A stretch of DNA of 45,255 bases from Spirochaetales bacterium (GTDB lineage Bacteria; Spirochaetota; Spirochaetia; Sphaerochaetales; Sphaerochaetaceae). Numbering within the stretch: position 1 is the first letter of the stretch; the number at the start of each line of letters is the position of its first letter. The stretch spans positions 1-45,255 of the forward strand of contig JALFRH010000084.1 of NCBI GenBank assembly GCA_022785155.1, written 5' to 3'. A model generated the notes under the pieces. The model saw nothing but the letters and a program-made list of their open reading frames with translations. It made no database searches and was not told the origin of the DNA. This document shows, in pieces, positions 28,316-36,625 of this stretch. The translations under genes and the position numbers were made by a program.

Positions 28316-28432
28316 CAATTAAAACCTAAATCAAAGGAAAAGGCAATAATAATATTAAATGAAATAATTAAAGCCTTTTAAGGCGATGATAGCCATCAAT
28401 AATCTATCAAACACCTTATATCAGGCTATCAA

Positions 28433-28825
28433 TTAGATTTTATCTACAGCGATCTTAATATAATCGGAAATTGACATCGTCTCGTCTACACCGGCAACAA
28501 CGACACATTTGTTGATGGGAATAAGGATCTTTCTCGCCCTGGATGCTCCTATGGCCTCAGCCATCCTGGGGGTGATTTCACCATACATGCTGTCAGCAAG
28601 AATAATACCGATAGGCCCTATTATGACATCAGCATCCCTGGATGCAAGAACTACAGGATTCTCCCCTGTAGCCCCAACATCAGCTCCGCCCTTCATCATA
28701 AGTGCCGTAGCTGTACTATTTGTTCCGATGGCCAGTATTTCACACCCAGTCTTCTTTGCCTTGATCTCTTCCACAATCCTTCGTCCGATGTTTCCACCCT
28801 GTCCATCGATTACAACTATCTTCAT
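28433..28825 (-). CDS. DUF3842 family protein
   Basis: MKIVVIDGQGGNIGRRIVEEIK...EILAIGTNSTATALMMKGGADVGATGENPVV, characteristic of DUF3842. Confidence 0.85.
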   Translation of the reverse strand: MKIVVIDGQGGNIGRRIVEEIKAKKTGCEILAIGTNSTATALMMKGGADVGATGENPVVLASRDADVIIGPIGIILADSMYGEITPRMAEAIGASRARKILIPINKCVVVAGVDETMSISDYIKIAVDKI

Positions 28826-28834
28826 ACTCTCTCC

Positions 28835-31129
28835 TTAGAGCTTGGACCTTATGATCTTTCCACTGGTTGTCTTAGGAAGTTCGTCCTTGAATACCACCAA
28901 ACGAGGATACTTGTATGGGGCGGTATGCTCTTTGACGTAATTCTGGATCTCCTTCTTCAACTCCTCAGTAGGTTCCGTTCCTTTGGTCAAGACTATGGAT
29001 GCCTTTACTATCTGTCCCCTGACAGGATCGGGAGCTGCAGATACTCCGCACTCCAACACATAAGGCAACTCCATTATGACACTTTCAATTTCAAATGGTC
29101 CGATTCTGTATCCACTGCTCTTGATAATGTCATCCACCCTACCAACATACCAGTAGTAGCCGTCCTCGTCCACCCATGCAGTATCTCCAGTGTGATAATA
29201 ACCATCGTGCCAGACTTCCTTTGTCTTCTCTTCGTCTCTGTAATATCCAGTAAACAGGCCGCAGGGAGCTCCCTTGGATACGTCGATTACAATCTCTCCC
29301 GTTTCACCTGGCAATACTGGTTTTCCATCTGGATCCATCAAAGATACCTTATAAATAGGAGCAGGTTTGCCCATGGAGCCTACCTTGTGGCCTTCTCCGA
29401 TCAGGTTACCTATGATCATCGTGCTTTCACTCTGACCAAAGCCTTCATGGATCTGAAGTCCTGTCAGTTTTTCGAACTGTCTATATACTTCAGGGTTCAG
29501 GGCTTCTCCTGCTGTAGTCATATGATGGACTGAAGAGAAATCGTATTTCGAGAGGTCTTCTTTGATCATCATTCTCAGCATGGTTGGAGGTGCACAGAAG
29601 CTTGTTATCTGATACTTTGCAAAGAGTGGCATAATATCCTGTGCATGGAATCGATCAAAGTCATAGACAAAGGTTGCACTTTCATTAAGCCACTGTCCGT
29701 AGAGTTTTCCCCACATAGCCTTGGCCCAGCCGGTATCGGAGATGGTGAAGTGCAGTCCATCGGGATCCGTTGCATGCCAATAACGGGCTGTATGGAAGTG
29801 TCCCAAAGGATACTTGTGGTTGTGGGCTGCAATCTTGGGATATCCACTGGTTCCGCTTGTGAAGAACATCAACAACAGGTCGTCACCCTTTGGTGAATCC
29901 TTTGTTCTTCTGAAGGAAGAGGAGAATCTATGATACTCTTCGTCGAAGTCTCTCCAGCCATCCCTTTTCTTTCCGACAATTATTTTGTTGATGAGACTTG
30001 GGCAGGAAGAGGCTGCTTTATCGACTTCATCGGCACATTCACCATCGCCTGTACATATGATGGTACTTATTTCGGCTGTGTTTATCCTGTACTCGATATC
30101 ATGGGCCAAGAGCTGGTTTGAAGCAGGAATCGCAATTGCACCGAGCTTATTGAGACCTATCATTGCATACCAGAACTGATAGTGGCGTTTGAGGATCAGC
30201 ATTACTCTGTCACCCTTCTTTATACCAAGGGAAGAGAAATAGTTGGCGCATCTAGCACTCTCTTTCTTCATATCCGAGAAAGTTATTCTTCTTTCCGTCT
30301 TGTCTGCAGAGAGATGGATCATTGCAAGTTTCTCAGGAGATGTATTTCCAAGTTCATCGACTACATCGAAGGCGAAGTTGAAGGAATCCGTATTCTTAAA
30401 CTCTATTTTGGTAGGAGTTCCCGTTTCACTGGTCTCCACATCTATCCACTTCTGCCAGATACCGGGGCGATCCGTCTTCCTCTTCATTTCCTTTGCCACC
30501 GGTGCATATCTCATAGGATCCAATTCAGGAATGGATGCTCCTGTAGGATTAAGGACTATGGCATAGAACTCACAATCCTCTCCTCCCACGGCAATCATTC
30601 CATGGGGAATGGATGAGTCGAAGTAACAGGTGTCCCCCGGGTTGAGGGTGGTTTTATGTTCCCCCACCTGAACAAGAAGTTTACCGGAAATACAGATATC
30701 GAGTTCCTGTCCGTCATGGCGAGTCAACTCGATATCATTGTGTTCAGCCTCTTCCTCGTACTTACACTTGACATACAAAGGTTCTGCGATTCTTCCTTTG
30801 AAAGAGTAGGCCAAGTTGAAATATGTCATTCCATAGGCGGCAGATATCTCCTGGCCTTCCCCACGTCTTGTAACTGTAATACTTTTAAGCTTAGGGCTGT
30901 TTCCCTCGATGATATCAGTAACATCCACTCCAAGAGCCAAGGCACAACGATAGATGAAGGTGAAGTTAAGGTCTGTCTCTCCACTTTCACATTTTATGTA
31001 CTCTTCTCTGGAAACCTGTGTTTTGGATGCCATTTCATAGGTGGTGAGGCCTTCGATCTCTCTCAGATCCTTAATTCTGCCGGCCATCTCCCGTATCTTG
31101 TAATCAAGACCTGTAATGGATGCTTCCAT
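28835..31129 (-). CDS. XRE-type HTH + cupin + AMP-dependent acyl-CoA synthetase fusion
   Basis: N-terminal HTH (REIEGLTTYEMASKTQVSREEYIKCESGETDLNFTFIYRCALALGVDVTDII); cupin (HDGQELDICISGKLLVQVGEHKTTLNPGDTCYFDSSIPHGM); ligase (LLLMFFTSGTSGYPKIAAHNH; GFGQSESTM; YHTGDTAWVDEDGYYWYVGRVDDIIKSSGYRIGPFEIE; PKTTSGKIIRSKL). ATG at 31129 with GGAGG SD. Confidence 0.92.
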   Translation of the reverse strand: MEASITGLDYKIREMAGRIKDLREIEGLTTYEMASKTQVSREEYIKCESGETDLNFTFIYRCALALGVDVTDIIEGNSPKLKSITVTRRGEGQEISAAYGMTYFNLAYSFKGRIAEPLYVKCKYEEEAEHNDIELTRHDGQELDICISGKLLVQVGEHKTTLNPGDTCYFDSSIPHGMIAVGGEDCEFYAIVLNPTGASIPELDPMRYAPVAKEMKRKTDRPGIWQKWIDVETSETGTPTKIEFKNTDSFNFAFDVVDELGNTSPEKLAMIHLSADKTERRITFSDMKKESARCANYFSSLGIKKGDRVMLILKRHYQFWYAMIGLNKLGAIAIPASNQLLAHDIEYRINTAEISTIICTGDGECADEVDKAASSCPSLINKIIVGKKRDGWRDFDEEYHRFSSSFRRTKDSPKGDDLLLMFFTSGTSGYPKIAAHNHKYPLGHFHTARYWHATDPDGLHFTISDTGWAKAMWGKLYGQWLNESATFVYDFDRFHAQDIMPLFAKYQITSFCAPPTMLRMMIKEDLSKYDFSSVHHMTTAGEALNPEVYRQFEKLTGLQIHEGFGQSESTMIIGNLIGEGHKVGSMGKPAPIYKVSLMDPDGKPVLPGETGEIVIDVSKGAPCGLFTGYYRDEEKTKEVWHDGYYHTGDTAWVDEDGYYWYVGRVDDIIKSSGYRIGPFEIESVIMELPYVLECGVSAAPDPVRGQIVKASIVLTKGTEPTEELKKEIQNYVKEHTAPYKYPRLVVFKDELPKTTSGKIIRSKL

Positions 31130-31149
31130 TTTGTCCTCCGTTTCGGGAC

Positions 31150-31187
31150 AAAAAAATCGTCCCAAAGAATCTTCTTCCTTTGAGACG
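31150..31187 (-). terminator. T-box regulatory terminator
   Basis: Minus strand CGTCTCAAAG-GAAGAAGATT-CTTTGGGACG-ATTTTTTT; mutually exclusive with the antiterminator A1 strand CUCAAA. Confidence 0.9.
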
Positions 31188-31420
31188 AGTGAACATACAT
31201 TACACCCGCGGTACCACTCAAATTGCCGCTTTTGCGACCACTCTTCGAAGTCCATCAACTTCTATGCCCTGACGCGGCAAAATCGGGAAAGTTCTACTTG
31301 CTTCCGCTTTCTTCCTTCCAGCTCTGAAGCTACAGCATATATGCTAGTGTCCTCGGCTCACACCACCCGCCGTCTCTCTCTTGTCTTTGCATATAGGCAC
31401 TCTTCGTCTAAGCCTTTAGC
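31150..31420 (-). ncRNA. T-box riboswitch (tRNA-sensing leader) upstream of the HTH-cupin-acyl-CoA ligase gene
   Basis: Minus strand contains AGAGAG...GGUGGUGUGAGCC (Stem I), antiterminator UUUGAG-UGGUACC-GCGGGUG...CACUCGU-CUCAAA, and competing terminator CGUCUCAAAG...CUUUGGGACG-AUUUUUUU. Confidence 0.93.
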
Positions 31421-31836
31421 CAAGAATAAAGGTAAATCCCATTTAATTTCAACAAAAATCTTTGCAATTTAACAAAAATTTTGTTTTTGATTTTATATCA
31501 AACTCATCATTCTTAATTAGGAATGTAATTATTTATAATATCATATATAAACTAGACGATACTATATCAACCTACCATACATGGGCAATGGATAAAGAAT
31601 GGAAACAATAGAAAACGGAATTCCTCTTTCCTGAAGGTTTTGACCCACCAAGCTTCTCCAATCAGGCTTCTCTTTCTCTCCAGATAGTATTGATTGCCCA
31701 TGGTTTTATGGATGGAAATCAGATTTCAAATTATTTCCAGCCAATATAAAAAACACTATATTAATTACTCCGGAAAGGCTGCTTCTGAAAATCTTCTTTT
31801 CAACACAACATGTAAGATTCCATCTATAATGGAACC

Positions 31837-33648
31837 ATGAAGAAGTTATTTATACTTTTATTGGTTTTGCTTTCACTTTCTTCTGTCTTTGCCGGCAGTA
31901 ATGGCGTGAAGGCTGTTGAAGTCGATTCTGATATTTGGAATGCAGTCAAGTCTCTATATATCACCCAAGGACATGCTCTACCTTCTACCACAGGCCCTTG
32001 GTCGGAAAATGAAATCAAGCTTATGCTATCTTTCTTGGATGAAGATAAACTCTCACCCTCCGAGAAGGAAACCTACGATTGGGTTATAAGCGAAATGGAA
32101 CATGAGGAGAATGTCTTCAAGTTCGGTCTTGAAGCAAATCTTGAAACATATATCCACAGTAATTCTGAGGATTTTGTAACAAGGGCAATGTGGTCGGAAG
32201 ATACAAAGCCAATGCTCTTGATCAAATCGGATTCCTTCATTGGTGATAATCTTTATGGATTCTTTACATTCAATGTCTCCAACGCAAAGATAATGGCAGA
32301 CGGAAGCGGAAAGGATGAATTTGGAACTACTCCCTTCTCTACAAACCTTATTATGGTTCCACCTGCCTCAATGAAGACATTGGATTTCGGTTTTCCATAC
32401 AACGCCTATGTTGCAGCTGGAGGAGACAACTGGCAGTTGATGTGGGGAAGATATAACTTAGGTTGGGGACCAGGCACAACAGGAAACTTTATTATCGGCG
32501 ACCACCTTGGATACCATAATAATATAAGGTTTACAGCTTTCAACAATAGCTTTAAATATACCTTCCTTGTGGATTCCTTTACCCATCCAATGAACTACTA
32601 TTACTATTGGGATACCAACAGTGATACACATGAACCCACAGATAGAATAGGCTACAACGGAGATAAAACGGGTCTCTCAACCCAAGAAATACTTAAGGGT
32701 TTGAAGCTTATGTTTGCCCATAGATTGGAATGGAGAGTCTTCGACGATAAAGTAAACATCGTATTGACTGAGGGTCTCATGTACATGGATGAGAAAAACA
32801 TGTTGGATTTGAACGTTTTCAACCCATCCATGCTTTGGCATAACCTTTATACAAGAGCACACTCCAACTCAATACTCTCTCTTGAAGTGGACTGGACTAT
32901 ATTAAATGGACTTAATGTCTATGGCTCCATTGTGGTGGATGAAAATATCCTCCCAGGAGAGAATGTACCGGGAAAGGAAGGCGAGAAGCCTGCTGAGCCG
33001 TCAGCCATGGGTTATATGCTTGGAGCAACATATACTCTTGCTATGAAAAAGGGAATTCTCGAGTTCAATGCCGAAGGAGTATATACAGACCCATTCCTGT
33101 ATTTGAGGGATGGCGGCAAGGCATCATCAGCAGAATTCAGAGATCAGAAGAAAGGCCAGTATGGCATAAACTTCGTAGTGGCTCTGAGAGACATCTACAA
33201 CACAGGAGGAAACGTCAGATATACAGAAGAATACCTCGGATACCAGTATGGCGGAGACGCAATAGTGGGCAACTTCTCAGTTGACTACAGAGATTACGGC
33301 AAATGGAATATCGGTGGAAATGTATTCTTCATGGCCCATGGAACCTTTGACCAGTGGACAGTATGGACAAGAATCAATCCGGATGATAAGCATGATTATC
33401 CAAAAGATAATCCTACGACACCGACGACATCCCATGTAACTGAAAACCAGAAGGATGATGATGCCGGAAATAGAGACAGCGTAGAGTATACTCTCGACGT
33501 CACTCTCAAGGGCGGCTATAAGATTCTTGACAACTTGGAGGCCTATGGATCGGTAGATTTCATCTACGTCAAGAATCCTGGAAATCTATCTTCAATTTCT
33601 CCTAGAAGCGACCTTCAGCTTACACTTGGTATAAGTTATGCACTTTAA
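31837..33648 (+). CDS. outer-membrane beta-barrel protein, capsule-assembly Wzi-like family
   Basis: Signal peptide MKKLFILLLVLLSLSSVFAG; GGDNWQLMWGRYNLGWGPGTTGNFIIGDHLGYHNNIRF; many amphipathic strands; paralogous to the next ORF. Confidence 0.7.
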   Translation: MKKLFILLLVLLSLSSVFAGSNGVKAVEVDSDIWNAVKSLYITQGHALPSTTGPWSENEIKLMLSFLDEDKLSPSEKETYDWVISEMEHEENVFKFGLEANLETYIHSNSEDFVTRAMWSEDTKPMLLIKSDSFIGDNLYGFFTFNVSNAKIMADGSGKDEFGTTPFSTNLIMVPPASMKTLDFGFPYNAYVAAGGDNWQLMWGRYNLGWGPGTTGNFIIGDHLGYHNNIRFTAFNNSFKYTFLVDSFTHPMNYYYYWDTNSDTHEPTDRIGYNGDKTGLSTQEILKGLKLMFAHRLEWRVFDDKVNIVLTEGLMYMDEKNMLDLNVFNPSMLWHNLYTRAHSNSILSLEVDWTILNGLNVYGSIVVDENILPGENVPGKEGEKPAEPSAMGYMLGATYTLAMKKGILEFNAEGVYTDPFLYLRDGGKASSAEFRDQKKGQYGINFVVALRDIYNTGGNVRYTEEYLGYQYGGDAIVGNFSVDYRDYGKWNIGGNVFFMAHGTFDQWTVWTRINPDDKHDYPKDNPTTPTTSHVTENQKDDDAGNRDSVEYTLDVTLKGGYKILDNLEAYGSVDFIYVKNPGNLSSISPRSDLQLTLGISYAL

Positions 33649-35323
33649 AAAAACTAAGATTCTTATCTTGGCTTTGCTTCTTCTCTTTGCTCCATCCCTT
33701 GGGGCAAAGGGAAACGGCAGTTATATTTATCCCCTCTCATCCCCAATTTATTTATGGCTAGAAGAAGCCTATCTCCTGGAGGGCTTGGGGCACCCCTCTT
33801 CATCTAAGCCTTGGAGCGGAAGCGAAGTTGACAACATTCTTTCTCTTCTGGAAGGAAGGGCCGTGGAAGAAAGGACAGCGGAACTAATGGAGAAAGCAAG
33901 GAAAGAGAACGGCTCCCACTCCTCAGAGGGTGGAGACATCTCCTTCTCCCTTTCAGTTTCCCCTGAGTTTTATGCCCATAGTAATGAAGAGGAATACAAC
34001 CTTGAATCAAGCTGGATCCATGGCTTTGATTACAGAAAAGCCTTCCTTATGGGGGAAATGGATGTAAACTTCTTCGATAAGTTCCATTTATATTCCAACC
34101 TTTCCCTGAGTTGGGGAAGGACTACATACAAAGATGAATGGACTCTATTAAAGGATATGCCTCAATACTCTGGAGTAGGAGCAATTGTCAGTATAGATGA
34201 TGAAACAGCCTCAATGGTGACATCGTCTTATCTTTATTCCAAGGCTTTACTGTTCTCATTTCCAGACATAAGCATGTTGAATATAGAGACGCCTACCAGA
34301 AATTATATATCTACAGGAGGAGATGGATGGTTCCTTACTCTCTCCAAAGATAAACTGGAATGGAACAAATCCCACATAGGCTCATTTATATTCGACAGTC
34401 ATTTGGAATACCAGGAATACCTTAGATTCAAGCTATTTGGAGATAAGTTGGGACTGGAGTTTGTAATAGAGTACTTCGATACAGATACTTCGAACAACGT
34501 CATGTCAGATGGATCCGGAATCTATAGGCTATTCTCAGCCCATGCCATTTCCTATAGGCCCGTTCCTTCCCTTTCATTCACGCTATCGGAAAATATAATG
34601 TATGTATCGGATAGTGTGGATCCTCACTATCTAAATCCATCGACACTTTACCATAATCTGAACAACTCCACTCTGTTGAATGCAATCGCCCATGTCGCAT
34701 TCTCCTTTTCACCCATGAAGGGAGTGAATACATACGGCCAGTTTGTCCTCGATCAGGCCACCGCCCCTACGGAGGCAAGTACCCAAGCGGCAGCCTGGGG
34801 CATTTCTCTAGGCATAGAGGGTGCAAAGAGAATAAAGAACGGTACCTTCACCTATAATGTAGAAGGAGCTTATACAACCCCTGAGTTATATAGAAGGGAA
34901 AACGCTGATTTCCTTCTTTTCCAGCGCTACTCTACAAACTTAAACTACAAGCGTTTCCTATTCTTCGACTATTTCGGCTTCCCCTATGGAGGAGACGCAA
35001 TAGTAATTGAAGGAGAAGGTGCCTGGGAAAGCTACAATGGATGGAAGATAGGAGTAAGAGGAGAATACTTGCTGCATGGGAAAATGGGATTCTTCACTTC
35101 CCACTCGACCACTGGCGATAACTCGAAGGTTCCAGATATAAAAGACTCCACCCCCTATGGAGAAGACACAAAAAGATACACTCTTTCCTTCTATGGAGAA
35201 TGGGAAATAATGGAAATACGCTACGTAAAGGAAATGGACCTGAGATTTGCCTTGGATTTGACCAAGACAACAAAAGATAGTGGAGATTTTCAGTTTTCAG
35301 CAGGAATGACGATAAAGATTTAA
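33638..35323 (+). CDS. outer-membrane beta-barrel protein, Wzi-like paralog
   Basis: Signal peptide; ISTGGDGWFLTLSKDKLEWNKSHIGSFIFDSHLEYQEYLRFKLF aligns with the upstream gene; shared YGGDAIV; overlaps the upstream gene by 11 bp. Confidence 0.7.
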   Translation: MHFKKTKILILALLLLFAPSLGAKGNGSYIYPLSSPIYLWLEEAYLLEGLGHPSSSKPWSGSEVDNILSLLEGRAVEERTAELMEKARKENGSHSSEGGDISFSLSVSPEFYAHSNEEEYNLESSWIHGFDYRKAFLMGEMDVNFFDKFHLYSNLSLSWGRTTYKDEWTLLKDMPQYSGVGAIVSIDDETASMVTSSYLYSKALLFSFPDISMLNIETPTRNYISTGGDGWFLTLSKDKLEWNKSHIGSFIFDSHLEYQEYLRFKLFGDKLGLEFVIEYFDTDTSNNVMSDGSGIYRLFSAHAISYRPVPSLSFTLSENIMYVSDSVDPHYLNPSTLYHNLNNSTLLNAIAHVAFSFSPMKGVNTYGQFVLDQATAPTEASTQAAAWGISLGIEGAKRIKNGTFTYNVEGAYTTPELYRRENADFLLFQRYSTNLNYKRFLFFDYFGFPYGGDAIVIEGEGAWESYNGWKIGVRGEYLLHGKMGFFTSHSTTGDNSKVPDIKDSTPYGEDTKRYTLSFYGEWEIMEIRYVKEMDLRFALDLTKTTKDSGDFQFSAGMTIKI

Positions 35324-35530
35324 ATATTCGAAAAATCAAGCAAAATGTTCAAGAAAATTCTTTCTTCAATTGGTGGATACAGAAATTATTGGAAAAAGAA
35401 AAAAATACATATCGATTTTTGATTTTTCGTAAATATTGAAAAATTTGGCACTATTTACCGATTTTTTTTCTTTATTTCACTGTTTTAAATTACATATAAT
35501 TTACACATCCAATAATAAGGAGAAGAAAAC

Positions 35531-36556
35531 ATGAAAAAAGCTCTCGCAATTATGATGATTGTCGCACTTGCAATGACAGCAGTATTTGCTCAGGGTTCCC
35601 AAGAGGAAGCAAAGAGCGACATCAAGGTAGCACTTATCGTATCCAGCACAATTGACGACAAGGGATGGTGTCAGGCTATGCATGATGGCATCGTCGAGGC
35701 AATGGAAGAGATGCCTGGCAAGATTGCAGATTACAAGGCAGTAGAAAACACACAGCCGGCAGACACAATGACAGCCATCAGAACATACGTCAACCTTGGC
35801 TACAACATCATCATTGTCCACGGCTCACAGTACAGAGCTCAGGTTGAAGATGCAGCCAAAGAATTCCCAGACGTAATGTTTGCTTTCGGAACAACATCCG
35901 ATGTCATCGCTCCAAACGTATTCTCCTACATGCCACAGTCTGAAGAGACAGGTTATCTCTCAGGTATCGTCGCCGGTCTCACAACAAAGGTCAACAAAGT
36001 CGCCCTGGTAGGACCAATCGATGGCGGAGACAGTGCCAGATACAACAGAGGCTTCGTCCTTGGTGTACAGGCAGTAAACCCAAGTGCAAAGATTCAGGTT
36101 ACACACATTGGATCCTTTGGTGACACAGTCAAGTCCGGTGAAGCCGCCATGGCATTCATCCAGGGTGGTGCCGACGTTCTTACAGGTTCATCACAGCAGG
36201 CTCTCGGTGCTCTCAGAGCAGTTGCCGACTTCCCAAACAAAGACATCTGGTGGGTTGGACAGGATATTGCACAGATCGATATCGAAGAAGGATATAAGTG
36301 TATCGCAGCTTCAGCTTACAACTACAAGGCAGTTGTCGTAGGCTTGGTGGAGAAGTTCGAAGAAGGAGTTCTCGGTGGCGAATGTCTCCCAATGAACTTC
36401 AACAACGGCGGATTCATCTGGGCATGGAACGAAGCAAAGTGTGCTGACAAGATTACACCTGAAATCAAGAAGGCAGTTGAAGACAAGATCGCTGAATTCC
36501 AGGCTACTCCAAACATTTTGGCTAATTGGAGTGAAGTGGACTACAGCAAACTCTGA
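35531..36556 (+). CDS. BMP family (PnrA/TmpC-like) nucleoside ABC transporter substrate-binding protein
   Basis: Signal peptide; KVALIVSSTIDDKGWCQAMHDGI; FAFGTTSDVIAPNVFSYMPQSEETGYLSGIVAGL; IWWVGQDIAQ. Confidence 0.93.
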   Translation: MKKALAIMMIVALAMTAVFAQGSQEEAKSDIKVALIVSSTIDDKGWCQAMHDGIVEAMEEMPGKIADYKAVENTQPADTMTAIRTYVNLGYNIIIVHGSQYRAQVEDAAKEFPDVMFAFGTTSDVIAPNVFSYMPQSEETGYLSGIVAGLTTKVNKVALVGPIDGGDSARYNRGFVLGVQAVNPSAKIQVTHIGSFGDTVKSGEAAMAFIQGGADVLTGSSQQALGALRAVADFPNKDIWWVGQDIAQIDIEEGYKCIAASAYNYKAVVVGLVEKFEEGVLGGECLPMNFNNGGFIWAWNEAKCADKITPEIKKAVEDKIAEFQATPNILANWSEVDYSKL

Positions 36557-36579
36557 TATCCACAATCTATCATTATTAA

Positions 36580-36609
36580 GCCGGCCCGTTAAAAAAGGCC
36601 GGCGTTTTT
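36580..36609 (+). terminator. intra-operon Rho-independent terminator after the substrate-binding protein gene
   Basis: GCCGGCC-CGTTAAAAAA-GGCCGGC-GTTTTT. Confidence 0.8.
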
Positions 36610-36625
36610 GAAACAAGGAAAGAAA

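Noticed and set aside
30656-31183. 175-aa plus-strand ORF running into the T-box region
   Set aside because: Antisense to the HTH-cupin domain; no SD or family match.
31331-31336. T-box specifier read as UGU (Cys)
   Set aside because: UGGU in the antiterminator requires discriminator A, whereas tRNA-Cys normally carries U; GUA also has the expected 3' purine and position.
35323-35530. Purine riboswitch upstream of the nucleoside SBP gene
   Set aside because: The 208-bp gap is AT-rich with T-runs; I could not find the conserved purine-riboswitch core or three-way junction.
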